Source: Psychrobacter arenosus (GTDB taxonomy: Bacteria; Pseudomonadota; Gammaproteobacteria; Pseudomonadales; Moraxellaceae). From it: a stretch of DNA of 64,000 nt. The translations under genes and the position numbers were made by a program. The stretch covers positions 2,666,001-2,730,000 of the forward strand of contig NZ_LR884459.1 of the NCBI RefSeq assembly GCF_904848165.1, written 5' to 3'. Shown here piece after piece: positions 18,369 through 26,442 of the stretch (position 1 is the stretch's first letter; the number at the start of each line of letters is the position of its first letter). The notes beneath the pieces are model-generated. The model searched no databases and had not been told where the DNA came from. It worked only from the letters and a program-made list of their open reading frames with translations.

Positions 18369-18701
18369 TTAGTCATCTAATAAATCCATCTGTTTAGCCG
18401 TCTCATACAAGCCGTTTGAGCGATTGCCGGTGCGGCAGAACATCAAAATTGGCTGCTCAGCCTGATTAAAGAAGTCAGCAAACTCTTCTACTCGCTGCTG
18501 GGTTAAGGCATTACCGGCGAAAGTAATTTCTTTATATGTAATACCAGCGGTAGCTGCTGCTGCCTCGATATCGGCATTGATTGGCTGATTGGCTTCTTCA
18601 CCGTCTGGACGGTTATTAATGATGGTTTTAAAGCCATCATCAGCAATAGCTTGTACTTGCTCAGGGGTAATTTGTCCGGCAAAACTAACTTGGTGACTCA
18701 T
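18369..18701 (-). CDS. DUF442 (TIGR01244) phosphatase/sulfurtransferase-like protein
   Basis: 110-residue protein of the beta-lactamase-hydrolase-associated DUF442 family, a dual-specificity phosphatase fold proposed to act on sulfur compounds. The active loop is FCRTGNRS near 87-94 with Cys88; the N-terminal pattern SFAGQITPEQ and the INNRPDGEE stretch are typical. In Blh proteins of Xylella and Agrobacterium this domain is fused to an ETHE1-like persulfide dioxygenase; here the dioxygenase is a separate gene at 21472. RBS AAGGAAGCAGAAT. Confidence 0.82.
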   Translation of the reverse strand: MSHQVSFAGQITPEQVQAIADDGFKTIINNRPDGEEANQPINADIEAAAATAGITYKEITFAGNALTQQRVEEFADFFNQAEQPILMFCRTGNRSNGLYETAKQMDLLDD

Positions 18702-18879
18702 ATTCTGCTTCCTTAATATTCGCTAAAAAAGGGCCTTACTCTTTGATAAATATAAGCCCAGTAGTTATCAACTAAATGACGGTAAATTAAATAACTAAAG
18801 ACGACCTAACGGTATAGGATATAAAGACTTTATAGCGCATAAATACCGGCTAATCAAAAGTTTGTAAATCCCAAGAGGT

Positions 18880-19206
18880 TTATAACAAGCCTTGCATTAA
18901 AGCGCTTTGATACAGAAGCTTAGCGCGGCTACCCGAGCCGCAGAACAGCATGATAGGCTTGGGTAACTCGTGATAGTAAGTCGCAAAGCTCTCAATCGTC
19001 GCTAGACTCAGTCGCTCACAGTCAAAAGGCAAGTAGACATAAGCTAAGCTTGCGTCGTTCGCCGCTTGTTTTAGCGCCTCACTGCTGGGCTGCTGCTCGG
19101 TTTCGGCATCGGGACGAATGTTAATCAAAGAGCGATAGCCTAAGGCAGACAGCTGCGGACACTGCTGCGGATAAATTTGCTTATAGATGGTGATAGAGTC
19201 GGTCAT
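18880..19206 (-). CDS. Second DUF442 phosphatase-like protein, variant active loop
   Basis: A paralogue of the gene at 18369 (108 residues): INIRPDAETEQQP matches INNRPDGEEANQP, and the catalytic loop is LFCGSGSRAK, so the Cys and final Arg are kept while the loop residues RTGN become GSGS. The pair probably arose by duplication. Upstream of the first copy on the same strand, downstream of the SulP gene, so all three may be co-transcribed (gaps 178 and 147 bp). Start ATG at 19206 lacks a strong ribosome site. Confidence 0.78.
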   Translation of the reverse strand: MTDSITIYKQIYPQQCPQLSALGYRSLINIRPDAETEQQPSSEALKQAANDASLAYVYLPFDCERLSLATIESFATYYHELPKPIMLFCGSGSRAKLLYQSALMQGLL

Positions 19207-19353
19207 GTTGGGTCAATAAACTTATGAAAGTTAAATGAAACCCTATGATAACGACAATCGATGAATTACACCATGCTCTGTTAAAAAAACTTCGCTATCT
19301 TATTACACAGACTGCCTAATTCGCTAACTAAGGCTTAACTTATCCAAGCGGTT

Positions 19354-21096
19354 TTATGCCTCATCTTCCGTTAAAGTCTTGACCGCCTGCATCGTGCTTA
19401 AAAAGACTTGTCCCGATAGCTCTTGAATAATGGGGGTGTTCTCGATGATGTCCATGACAGGCCCTTTAATAAAGCTAAAGTGTAGGCGTTTATCTTGGTT
19501 TACCAAAGCTTGGTTGAGGTTGAGCAGCATCTCTTGTGCAGTCAAATCAATATGGTTGACCGCCGACATAATTAGCACCAGCTCCGTGGCTTCTGGATAG
19601 CGCTCGATGGCCAGCTGCAGTTGCCGATAGACCGACTCGCTGTTGCCAAAAAATAAACTCTCATCCACGCGCACAATGAGCAGGTTATGGTAAGTGACCA
19701 CATCGTGACGGTTAATATTACGAAAGTGTCCGCTGCCCGCCAATTGGCCAACGACGGCAATGTGCGGTTTGCTCGATTGCCAAATCAGCCCAGCAAAAGA
19801 GGTAATTAAACCAATCACTAGACCCGTATTGAGACCGAAGGCTAACACCCCTAAAAAAGCCGCGCCAAAGCTAAAGGCATCTAAACGATCCGTACGCCAA
19901 GCCGATTTAAAAGTAGTGACATCAACCAAGCTGACAATAGAAGCCATAATCATAGCGCCTAATAAGGCATAGGGTAGGGGTGCGATAAGATCGCCCAATA
20001 CTAACAGTGCAGCAATCATCACTACGACAGTAATTAGACTGGCTAGCGGCGATTTGGCGCCTGAATCGACGTTGATCGCCGTACGGGAAAAACCACCCGC
20101 TACCGGAAAGCTCTGAAAGAAACCGCCCGTCATATTGGCTAAGCCTAAACCTCTGAGCTCATCGTTGGCCTCAAAGCGCTCGCCACGCAGGCGCGCATAA
20201 GTACTAGCGACCGAGCTGCTAGAGACAAATACAATCAACGCCATCAATGCCGCTGTGGGTATCAACTGCAGTACTGCTTCTATACTAGGTAAAGGGTCAG
20301 GTACAGGCAGTTGCAGGCTAGGTAGGCCGCTAGGTACTTCGCCAATCACATGGATACCTAGGCCGCCCCAATGACCTAGCACACTCGCGACGATAGCAGC
20401 GACCACTAAAATTAGAGGAAATAGACGCGCCGCCCATTTTGCTGAGGCAGTGGGCAACCAACTCTCCCATAGCCATTTACCCCCATAGCGGTTGATTAAA
20501 AATAAGGCTAAGGTAACGCCGCCAACGAGTAGGGTAGGCAGATGAATGGTGCTGATATTATGAGCGAGAGAGCTGACATATTGTAGGAGGGTATTGCCAG
20601 ACATCGAGGCGCCCGACAAATACTTAAGTTGGCTCACGAAAATCAGTACGGCTGCGCCACTGACAAACCCCGCTGCTACTCCGCGACTGATAAACTGCAT
20701 TACCCAGCCGAGTTTTAATTTACCGGCTACCCACAGCATCAGCCCCATCATCACAGCTAATAGGCTCGCCATTAAGGCGTAGGTCGCCGACCCTGCCTCT
20801 GCATAACCATGCAAGCTACTGGCGGTCATAATCGCTGTAATAGCGACCGGGCCTACCGCTTGGACATTGCTGGCGCCGACCCAAGCATAGACCAAGACGG
20901 GCACGATAGCGGCATACAGACCGTAGACCGGGGGTAACCCAGCCAGCACGGCATAGCCTAGACTTTGCGGAATGACCAATACCCCAACCACCAACCCGGC
21001 AATGATATCGGCAGGTAGTTTGGCAGGCGCATAGTTGCGAACCCAAGCGGGAAGCAACCAATGGAGGATATTGTGTGATGTTTTTTGCCCGGTCAT
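19354..21096 (-). CDS. SulP-family anion transporter with STAS domain
   Basis: Inner-membrane anion permease of the SulP/SLC26 group (sulfate, bicarbonate or related anions). Ten or more hydrophobic segments occupy about the first 400 residues, including IIAGLVVGVLVIPQSLGYA and PVAITAIMTA; a cytoplasmic STAS domain fills the last 120 or so residues. ATG 21096 gives 580 residues beginning MTGQKTSH; the frame extends to a GTG at 21189 but that would add a polar tail unlike the family. Placed with DUF442 and persulfide dioxygenase genes, export of sulfite or sulfate produced by sulfide oxidation is an attractive inference. Confidence 0.85.
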   Translation of the reverse strand: MTGQKTSHNILHWLLPAWVRNYAPAKLPADIIAGLVVGVLVIPQSLGYAVLAGLPPVYGLYAAIVPVLVYAWVGASNVQAVGPVAITAIMTASSLHGYAEAGSATYALMASLLAVMMGLMLWVAGKLKLGWVMQFISRGVAAGFVSGAAVLIFVSQLKYLSGASMSGNTLLQYVSSLAHNISTIHLPTLLVGGVTLALFLINRYGGKWLWESWLPTASAKWAARLFPLILVVAAIVASVLGHWGGLGIHVIGEVPSGLPSLQLPVPDPLPSIEAVLQLIPTAALMALIVFVSSSSVASTYARLRGERFEANDELRGLGLANMTGGFFQSFPVAGGFSRTAINVDSGAKSPLASLITVVVMIAALLVLGDLIAPLPYALLGAMIMASIVSLVDVTTFKSAWRTDRLDAFSFGAAFLGVLAFGLNTGLVIGLITSFAGLIWQSSKPHIAVVGQLAGSGHFRNINRHDVVTYHNLLIVRVDESLFFGNSESVYRQLQLAIERYPEATELVLIMSAVNHIDLTAQEMLLNLNQALVNQDKRLHFSFIKGPVMDIIENTPIIQELSGQVFLSTMQAVKTLTEDEA

Positions 21097-21471
21097 TACT
21101 GGTTTCGCCCTTACTGGTGCCGTTTCTATTTGCTGATTGGTTGTTCGCCAGCTTATTTGGCAGTGGCTGTTCGCTCGCTGGTTCTGCACAGCCGCCGCCT
21201 AACATGGTTTATAAACGCTATCTGAGGTCGCTTGTTAAACAAACCCTAGGTAAACTTTGCTCAAAGCCTTTATAGCGTCTATTATTCATAATAAGGATAA
21301 CTAATAAAAGCAGCAGACTAGAGAGGTCCTACAAAAATTTGCTTGAATGGCTTGAAGTTTTCTTCTAAAGTACAATATACATTATTATATAATATTTTAT
21401 CTTATAATGTTATTAATATAAGTATAATGCTATTAATATGATAAGCAACTTCTTTTGATGATGAGGCAATT
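21097..21471. promoter_or_regulatory. Divergent control region of the sulfur block
   Basis: Between the SulP gene and the persulfide dioxygenase. The right half (21370-21440) is almost pure A+T with palindromic ATTATATAAT (21384-21393) and a pair of 17-bp direct repeats listed separately. A shared regulator for both directions is possible. Confidence 0.45.
21403..21439 (+). promoter_or_regulatory. Pair of 17-bp direct repeats, candidate operator
   Basis: TATAATGTTATTAATAT at 21403-21419 and TATAATGCTATTAATAT at 21423-21439, 16 of 17 identical, exactly 20 bp apart, ending 32 bp before the dioxygenase start. BigR-type ArsR repressors of blh operons bind AT-rich repeats in this position; that such a repressor acts here is inference, and none is encoded in the window. 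Confidence 0.5.
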
Positions 21472-22359
21472 ATGGATGTTTATTCGTTTTTACACAATGA
21501 TACTGAGACCTACACCCATGTGTTGGTAGACAGCAGTACGCAGCAGTGTGCGGTCATCGACCCTGTTCTCGACTTTGATGATAAGTCGGGACACACCAGT
21601 ACCGAAAGTATTGATGAAGTTATCGATTTCGTCAAAGAGAAAGGTTGGGAGACCGTCTATATTATCGAGACTCATGCCCATGCTGATCATCTGTCAGCGG
21701 CTCCCGATGTCAAAGCGGCTCTAGGCGGTAAGCTAGTCATTGGTAAATACATCACTCAGGTGCAAGAAATTTTCAAAAAAGTCTTTAATTTTGATGCTAA
21801 TTTTAAAGCAGACGCTAGCCAATTTGATATTTTGACCGAAGAGGGTAGTGAGCTAGCGTTAGGTAATATCGTGCTCACCGCCATGCATGTGCCGGGTCAT
21901 ACTCCAGCGGATATGGCTTATATTGCGCGTGCCACGGTGGCAGAAGGTGCGGAAAAGACGGCTGTATTCGTTGGCGACACCCTATTTGCCCCAGACGTGG
22001 GCACGGCTCGTTGTGACTTCCCAGGGGGTGATGCAGCCACGCTATATCAGTCTATTCAGAAAATACTTGCGCTACCAGAAGATACCCTGATTTATTTGTG
22101 TCATGACTATCCGGGGGAAGGTCGCAAATATTGTCCAACCACGACAGTGAAGGCGCAGAAACTTAGCAATATTCATGTGAAAGATGGCATTAGCGAAGCC
22201 GAGTTTGTACAGATGCGTGAGGCTCGTGATGCGACTTTAGAGATGCCGCGCCTGATTATCCCCTCGGTACAGGTCAATATTGATGCCGGCAAGCTGCCTG
22301 AGCCCGAAGACAATGGCGTGCGCTATTTGAAAGTACCTTTAAACCATTTGGGCAGCTAG
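21472..22359 (+). CDS. ETHE1/Blh-type persulfide dioxygenase, MBL fold
   Basis: Mononuclear iron enzyme oxidising glutathione persulfide to sulfite. The metal-binding motif THAHADHL (His68, His70, Asp72, His73) is followed by a later metal His143 in HVPGHTP, Asp169 in VGDTLF and His211 in LCHDYPGEG. The string GTARCDFPGG (177-186) is characteristic of ETHE1/Blh dioxygenases rather than glyoxalase II. Length 295. Weak ribosome site (GATGAGGCAATT) before the ATG. Thioredoxin and glutathione enzymes encoded nearby could supply or recycle its thiol substrate. Confidence 0.87.
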   Translation: MDVYSFLHNDTETYTHVLVDSSTQQCAVIDPVLDFDDKSGHTSTESIDEVIDFVKEKGWETVYIIETHAHADHLSAAPDVKAALGGKLVIGKYITQVQEIFKKVFNFDANFKADASQFDILTEEGSELALGNIVLTAMHVPGHTPADMAYIARATVAEGAEKTAVFVGDTLFAPDVGTARCDFPGGDAATLYQSIQKILALPEDTLIYLCHDYPGEGRKYCPTTTVKAQKLSNIHVKDGISEAEFVQMREARDATLEMPRLIIPSVQVNIDAGKLPEPEDNGVRYLKVPLNHLGS

Positions 22360-22415
22360 AGAGAAGCCCTGCTTAATAAGTTTTTGCTACTGTTTAATAA
22401 TTAGGAACAGCCGAT

Positions 22416-22859
22416 ATGAGCAATACTAACCTTGAGTCTTTACATTTGGTCTGCCCGCAGTGTCAGGCGACCAACCGTATCCCAGCCTCGCGTTTGAGCG
22501 AGCAGCCAACTTGCGGTAAATGTCAGCAAGCTTTATTAACTGCAGCACCGATTGAGCTGACCCAGCAGACGGTGAGTAAAACTATTCAGAAAAATGACGT
22601 GCTGACCATCGTCGATTTCTGGGCGAGTTGGTGCCAACCTTGTTTAATGATGGCACCGCAGTTTGCTACAGCCGCCCAGCAATTGCCGCAAGTGGTGTTT
22701 GCGAAGCTACAGACCGATAAATATGAGCAGGCTGCCGCTCCCTATGGCATTCGTAGTTTGCCGACTATGGTCGCTTTCCGTGGTGGTAAAGAAATCGCCC
22801 GGCAGTCAGGGGCCTTGCCTAGCAGTCAGATTGTGCAGTGGGTACAGAGCTTGCGCTAA
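22416..22859 (+). CDS. TrxC-like thioredoxin with zinc ribbon and WCQPC centre
   Basis: Thioredoxin 2 type, 147 residues. An N-terminal zinc ribbon has Cys13/Cys16 and Cys33/Cys36; the thioredoxin fold follows with the redox centre SWCQPC (Cys73, Cys76) and the cis-proline loop RSLPTMV. The usual Gly between the cysteines is Gln, which should alter redox potential. It starts 56 bp after the dioxygenase stop with its own RBS (AGGAACAGCC), so the two are likely one transcript, and it ends at a terminator. A role in reducing persulfides or oxidised thiols fits the context. Confidence 0.87.
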   Translation: MSNTNLESLHLVCPQCQATNRIPASRLSEQPTCGKCQQALLTAAPIELTQQTVSKTIQKNDVLTIVDFWASWCQPCLMMAPQFATAAQQLPQVVFAKLQTDKYEQAAAPYGIRSLPTMVAFRGGKEIARQSGALPSSQIVQWVQSLR

Positions 22860-22894
22860 GTATAAGCGATTATTTTTACCGACTCGCAGACCAT

Positions 22895-22930
22895 AAAAAA
22901 GCTGAACAGCGTATGTTCAGCTTTTTTTAT
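22895..22930 (+). terminator. Terminator after the trxC-like gene
   Basis: Stem AAAGCTGAACA / TGTTCAGCTTT with a short loop and seven T. Confidence 0.88.
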
Positions 22931-23035
22931 GCGCGCGCTAACTGGAACCAGAAAGCCAAGTTAGAAAACTAAGTTAAAAATCTAGGCATTAAGTCACGAG
23001 GTCATCTACTGCCAAGTTCATATTACGCTATTCGC

Positions 23036-23446
23036 TTATTCACCGTAGATTTTTAACCCATTAGCGAAATCACACTGTTTAAGTCGTGCCGATTGCACCA
23101 CAGCATCGCGCTCACCATACAGTCGGGATAACTTAGCATCACGCGCTTGCGTATTACCACTTTTGCCTACGCCAAAGCTAATATTGGGTGAGATACCCCA
23201 ACGTCCAGCGGAAACCCCGACACCCACGCCCGTAGTCGATAAGGTAGACTGCTGCTGTTGGGCTTGTTTTACATATGTATTGATGCGGTTATATTCTTGG
23301 CCGAGCGCGCTACAGTTATAGCTTTGATAGTTGCTAGGCGGAATATACTGCGGGCTAATATTACCCGTGCTGGCACAGCTTGACAGTAGCGCTGCACTGG
23401 CGGTAAGGGCTAGAAGAGCAGATAGATGTGAGGTAATAGGGCGCAT
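23036..23446 (-). CDS. Small lipoprotein, function unknown
   Basis: 136 residues with lipobox LLSSC (Cys24). The mature part has a YNCSALGQEYNRINTYVKQ helix, a run of four glutamines, and a glycine-rich stretch (VGVGVSAGRWG) before a charged C-terminus. Family not recognised beyond general resemblance to envelope lipoproteins. It is 20 bp downstream of the SirB2-like gene on the same strand, so they are probably co-transcribed. Confidence 0.7.
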   Translation of the reverse strand: MRPITSHLSALLALTASAALLSSCASTGNISPQYIPPSNYQSYNCSALGQEYNRINTYVKQAQQQQSTLSTTGVGVGVSAGRWGISPNISFGVGKSGNTQARDAKLSRLYGERDAVVQSARLKQCDFANGLKIYGE

Positions 23447-23466
23447 AATGACTCCAAGGTAACTGA

Positions 23467-23826
23467 CTAGAAAAAATTGCCAGGTTTGCTGACAGCGAGG
23501 GCCACAATACCTGCGTAGGCAACGGCAGCGATTAAAATACCTGCCTTAGTTTGTGAAGGAGTAGCAGTCGCTTTGAATGCTTTTATACTAGCACTAATTG
23601 CCGCTATGAGCAGTACAATCTTCGCCACCACCCATTGGATAGGCGCATTGACTGACATCAACTGCATCAGCATCCAAGCGCCTGATAAGATGACGAGAGC
23701 ATAAGTAATATGGGTCGAAATTTTGACGATTTTAGCAGGGGGTTGGCGCGTCGTTAGCGCAACAAAGCTTTGATAAATGAATAGCACAATGACGATGACT
23801 GCCATCAGCATATGTAGGTGTTTCAT
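23467..23826 (-). CDS. SirB2-family membrane protein
   Basis: 119 residues with four transmembrane segments (about 5-20, 38-56, 64-82 and 93-113). The opening KHLHMLMAVIVIVLF, the ISTHITYALVILSGAWM segment and the C-terminal hydrophobic helix match the SirB family. Despite the name (invasion gene expression up-regulator) its molecular role is unknown. ATG at 23826 follows AAGGACCCCT. Lies upstream of the small lipoprotein gene. Confidence 0.8.
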   Translation of the reverse strand: MKHLHMLMAVIVIVLFIYQSFVALTTRQPPAKIVKISTHITYALVILSGAWMLMQLMSVNAPIQWVVAKIVLLIAAISASIKAFKATATPSQTKAGILIAAVAYAGIVALAVSKPGNFF

Positions 23827-23983
23827 AGGGGTCCTTAGCGGGTGATATTACTCAGCAATTTAGCAATAAGTGACGACACTCTTCTAGACGGCCGGTTAAG
23901 TAATAAGACTGGCAATATTTAGTGATAGCAGCTCTAGGGCTATAGCAAAATATCAGCGTACAATCTAAGCGCCTATCAGCGAC

Positions 23984-24301
23984 TTATATATTTTTGCCTG
24001 CACATAACGGGCTATCAGGCGCCGCTCCTGTCGCTGCCCATTCATCGGGCGTATAAGCATGAATCGCTAAGGCATGAATCGTACCTCCTGCGCTGGTCAA
24101 TAGCGGACCTGCTAAAGCATACACCTGCTGATGACGGGCGACCGGACGTTTACCTGCAAAAGCATCACTGACGATAGTCAGTTTAAAATGGCTTTCTTTG
24201 CCTTCAAAATAGCCAGCGTGCTGCATAGACTCATTTTCAAGGGCTAAATGCGTAGGGTTTAGGTCTTGCAGATATTCGGTGAGTTGATCCGCGGTACTCA
24301 T
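23984..24301 (-). CDS. BolA-family protein
   Basis: BolA/IbaG-type protein of 105 residues that typically works with monothiol glutaredoxins in iron-sulfur cluster handling. The signature lies in VARHQQVYALAG (about 55-66) and the C-terminal HALAIHAYTPDEW, where the conserved His residues sit; FKLTIVSDAF is the strand before. Start ATG at 24301 follows AAGGATAGACT. It stands alone. An overlapping frame reaching 24503 was rejected. Confidence 0.87.
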   Translation of the reverse strand: MSTADQLTEYLQDLNPTHLALENESMQHAGYFEGKESHFKLTIVSDAFAGKRPVARHQQVYALAGPLLTSAGGTIHALAIHAYTPDEWAATGAAPDSPLCAGKNI

Positions 24302-24580
24302 AGTCTATCCTTATAATTTCATTAGCAAAGTTAGCTGTATTTATAGCGTTACAACTAGCAAGTTGTCTGAGCTGCCTATTGTAAAGCCCTAGTAGATAAA
24401 AACCAGTGCTATATAAAAACATCTCTATATAAATAGCGGTATACAAAAAACAGCCAGTAACTCTTAAAGAGTATAGCTGGCTGCTAGTAGCATAAACAAA
24501 CAATGAGCTTAGCGTTTCAAGCTCTATTACTTCTCAACTACTCATATTTGCTACCGCAAAGTAACTAAGAGCTAGTCTAA

Positions 24581-25405
24581 TTAACGGCGGTTTTGTTGAT
24601 AGAGCGGCGTTACTTTTGGCAGTAAGGCTTGCATCTGCGCGATACGGTTGCTGCTCGTAGGGTGAGTGCTTAAGAATTGTGGTGGCTCACCTTGGCTAGC
24701 ACGCTGCATTTTTTGCCATAAAGTAATGGCCGCTTGGGGGTTATACCCAGCACGGGCCATCAGCTCAAGACCGATTTGATCGGCTTCGCTTTCTTGCGTG
24801 CGACTGTGCGGACGGCTCAGCCCTAAATCACCAGCGACCCCAGCTAACTGTGCCTGACCCTGTGACAGCCCAAAGACGCTAGCTGCAAGGCCAATACCGG
24901 TTTGGGTGGCCACTTCGCGCGATAGACGCTCACGCGAGTGCTCGCGTAACGCATGCGCCATCTCATGCCCCATAATAGCGGCAATCTCATCATCGGTGAG
25001 CGTCAAACGGTCCACGATACCGGTATAAAACATCACTTTACCACCGGGCATGACAAAAGCATTCAGCTCATTAGACTTGATAGTGTGCACTTCCCAATTC
25101 CAACGGGCAGCATCAGGGCGATAAACACCCACTTGACCTACCAATCTATTAGCAATGCCCTGCAGGCGAGAGCGCATAGCAGCGTTGGTATCTAAAACGC
25201 CTTTAGATCTGGCTTCAGCGATAGTTTTATTATAGCTCTGCGCTGACATCTGCAAGACTTCTTCGCTTGAAACTAAGAGGAGCTGCTGACGGTCGACGCC
25301 AATAGCGCCGCCACCAGTCGTGCTAGAACAGCCAGAAAGCGCGCCTGCGCCCGCCATAGTCGTAATGCTAGCCGCTAATACGGCTGTCGATAGTAATTTT
25401 TTCAT
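24581..25405 (-). CDS. M48-family zinc metalloprotease, lipoprotein (LoiP/BepA-like)
   Basis: Periplasmic quality-control peptidase anchored by a lipid at Cys26 (LSGC). The zinc motif HEMAH is at 147-151 and the third ligand is in ESEADQIGLELM. Start is the ATG at 25405 with GAGG 7 bp upstream; an in-frame GTG at 25417 lies in that ribosome site. About 274 residues, close to LoiP/YcaL, and lacking the TPR tail of BepA. Related proteins trim misfolded outer-membrane proteins. Confidence 0.87.
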   Translation of the reverse strand: MKKLLSTAVLAASITTMAGAGALSGCSSTTGGGAIGVDRQQLLLVSSEEVLQMSAQSYNKTIAEARSKGVLDTNAAMRSRLQGIANRLVGQVGVYRPDAARWNWEVHTIKSNELNAFVMPGGKVMFYTGIVDRLTLTDDEIAAIMGHEMAHALREHSRERLSREVATQTGIGLAASVFGLSQGQAQLAGVAGDLGLSRPHSRTQESEADQIGLELMARAGYNPQAAITLWQKMQRASQGEPPQFLSTHPTSSNRIAQMQALLPKVTPLYQQNRR

Positions 25406-25653
25406 AAAAGACCTCACTGTCCAAGAAATATCAATTCACCTAAATATAGCAATCCTCGTCGCTATTCTTAGAGGGATTTTTGTAGCCGCATTACTATAGA
25501 ACGCTGCCCAACCTTTAAGCATTAAGTACGAGTGCTAAGAAACGTATCATCCGAATCAATACCAGGATAATTAATAAAAAGATGATTAATAAAAAGATAA
25601 CGCTAAAATATACTGACCCTACCTAATGAGGTTCAGAATTTCCAAAATTTTTT

Positions 25654-25695
25654 GGCATTTAGTATGTCGGCATTTAGTATGTCGGCATTTAGTAT
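25654..25695 (+). repeat. 15-bp tandem repeat, nearly three copies
   Basis: GGCATTTAGTATGTC at 25654-25668 and 25669-25683, then GGCATTTAGTAT at 25684-25695. Confidence 0.9.
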
Positions 25696-25811
25696 AATAA
25701 GTAACTCTAGGGAAAACCACTTGCGCGAGCGCTCAGTCACTAAAATCACACGATTGCACGGTCTATAAAAACGCGAAAAAGTAATTATTTTAATAATTTT
25801 TAAAAAAACCG

Positions 25812-25839
25812 TTGACACACGTCAGAAAGTTGCTAGAAT
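25812..25839 (+). promoter_or_regulatory. Sigma-70 promoter of tRNA-Gly
   Basis: TTGACA at 25812-25817, 16-bp spacer, TAGAAT at 25834-25839 with an extended TGC just before it. Expected start about 60 bp before the tRNA. Confidence 0.8.
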
Positions 25840-25904
25840 AGCCAACCTAATGAGGACAATCACTACTTACTAAGATTTAGTAACGAAGATTATCAGCATT
25901 GAAT

Positions 25905-25979
25905 GCGGGATTAGCTCAGTGGTAGAGCATAACCTTGCCAAGGTTGGGGTCGAGAGTTCGAATCTCTTATCCCGCTCCA
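25905..25979 (+). tRNA. tRNA-Gly (GCC)
   Basis: Complete cloverleaf: acceptor GCGGGAT / ATCCCGC, D arm AGCTCAGTGGTAGAGC, anticodon loop CTTGCCA giving anticodon GCC, T arm with GTTCGAATC, discriminator T and an encoded CCA. A strong promoter precedes it and a terminator follows at once. Confidence 0.97.
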
Positions 25980-26001
25980 AATATGGCTTGAAATACAGCG
26001 G

Positions 26002-26040
26002 AAAACCCCATGACTTTTTAGGAGTTGTGGGGTTTTTTTT
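26002..26040 (+). terminator. Terminator of tRNA-Gly
   Basis: Stem AAAACCCCA / TGGGGTTTT with additional ACT/AGT pairing inside, then eight T. Confidence 0.85.
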
Positions 26041-26442
26041 GTGCGTGTTTTCTCTACTGTCTATTATCAATATCTAATTATCTCAATAGCTAATATAGCG
26101 GCTACAAATACTAATAATGTCGCTAATCACAAATCAGTTAGCAGCTTTCAAAACCCCTGACAAGACAACGTGCAATATACTGCAAAACAGCACACAGTCG
26201 ATACAGCGTGCTAAGCAACTTCAATGGATTAACTTGGCTTATTGGCTTATCTTAATAAGTGAGATCAAAGCTGTATTTGGCTTGGTTAATTTACCCCGTT
26301 TGCTTAACCTCGGTTTATTTAATCCCGGTCTATTTAATCAAAGTCGCCAAACAGCAATGACCCTTTCATACCAAATAATAGAGCACAGGGCTACTAGCGC
26401 TAAATAGCGTCCAGTCCGTGCCGCATAAATGGAGAAAAGACC
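26041..26442. other. Intergenic between tRNA-Gly and the SDR gene
   Basis: 400 bp. An open frame from 26117 to 26407 exists but lacks a ribosome site and has no domain-like composition; I do not call it. Near 26290-26345 a TTTAAT/CGGTTTATTTAATC motif recurs (partial short repeat). Confidence 0.4.

Larger units (their letters stand above)
25406..25904. other. Intergenic before tRNA-Gly
   Basis: AT-rich 500 bp with the upstream region of the M48 gene, a three-copy 15-bp repeat and the tRNA promoter, listed separately. No protein gene is supported. Confidence 0.5.

Noticed and set aside
24237..24503. 88-residue minus-strand frame overlapping bolA
   Set aside because: Overlaps the bolA start in another frame and has no ribosome site.
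25633..25818. 61-residue minus-strand frame over the 15-bp repeat
   Set aside because: Its peptide repeat (LNADI) only reflects the DNA repeat.
25870..26070. 66-residue minus-strand frame across tRNA-Gly
   Set aside because: Runs antisense through the tRNA and its terminator.
26117..26407. 96-residue frame before the SDR gene
   Set aside because: No ribosome site; repetitive Leu/Asn/Phe composition at its end; probably chance.
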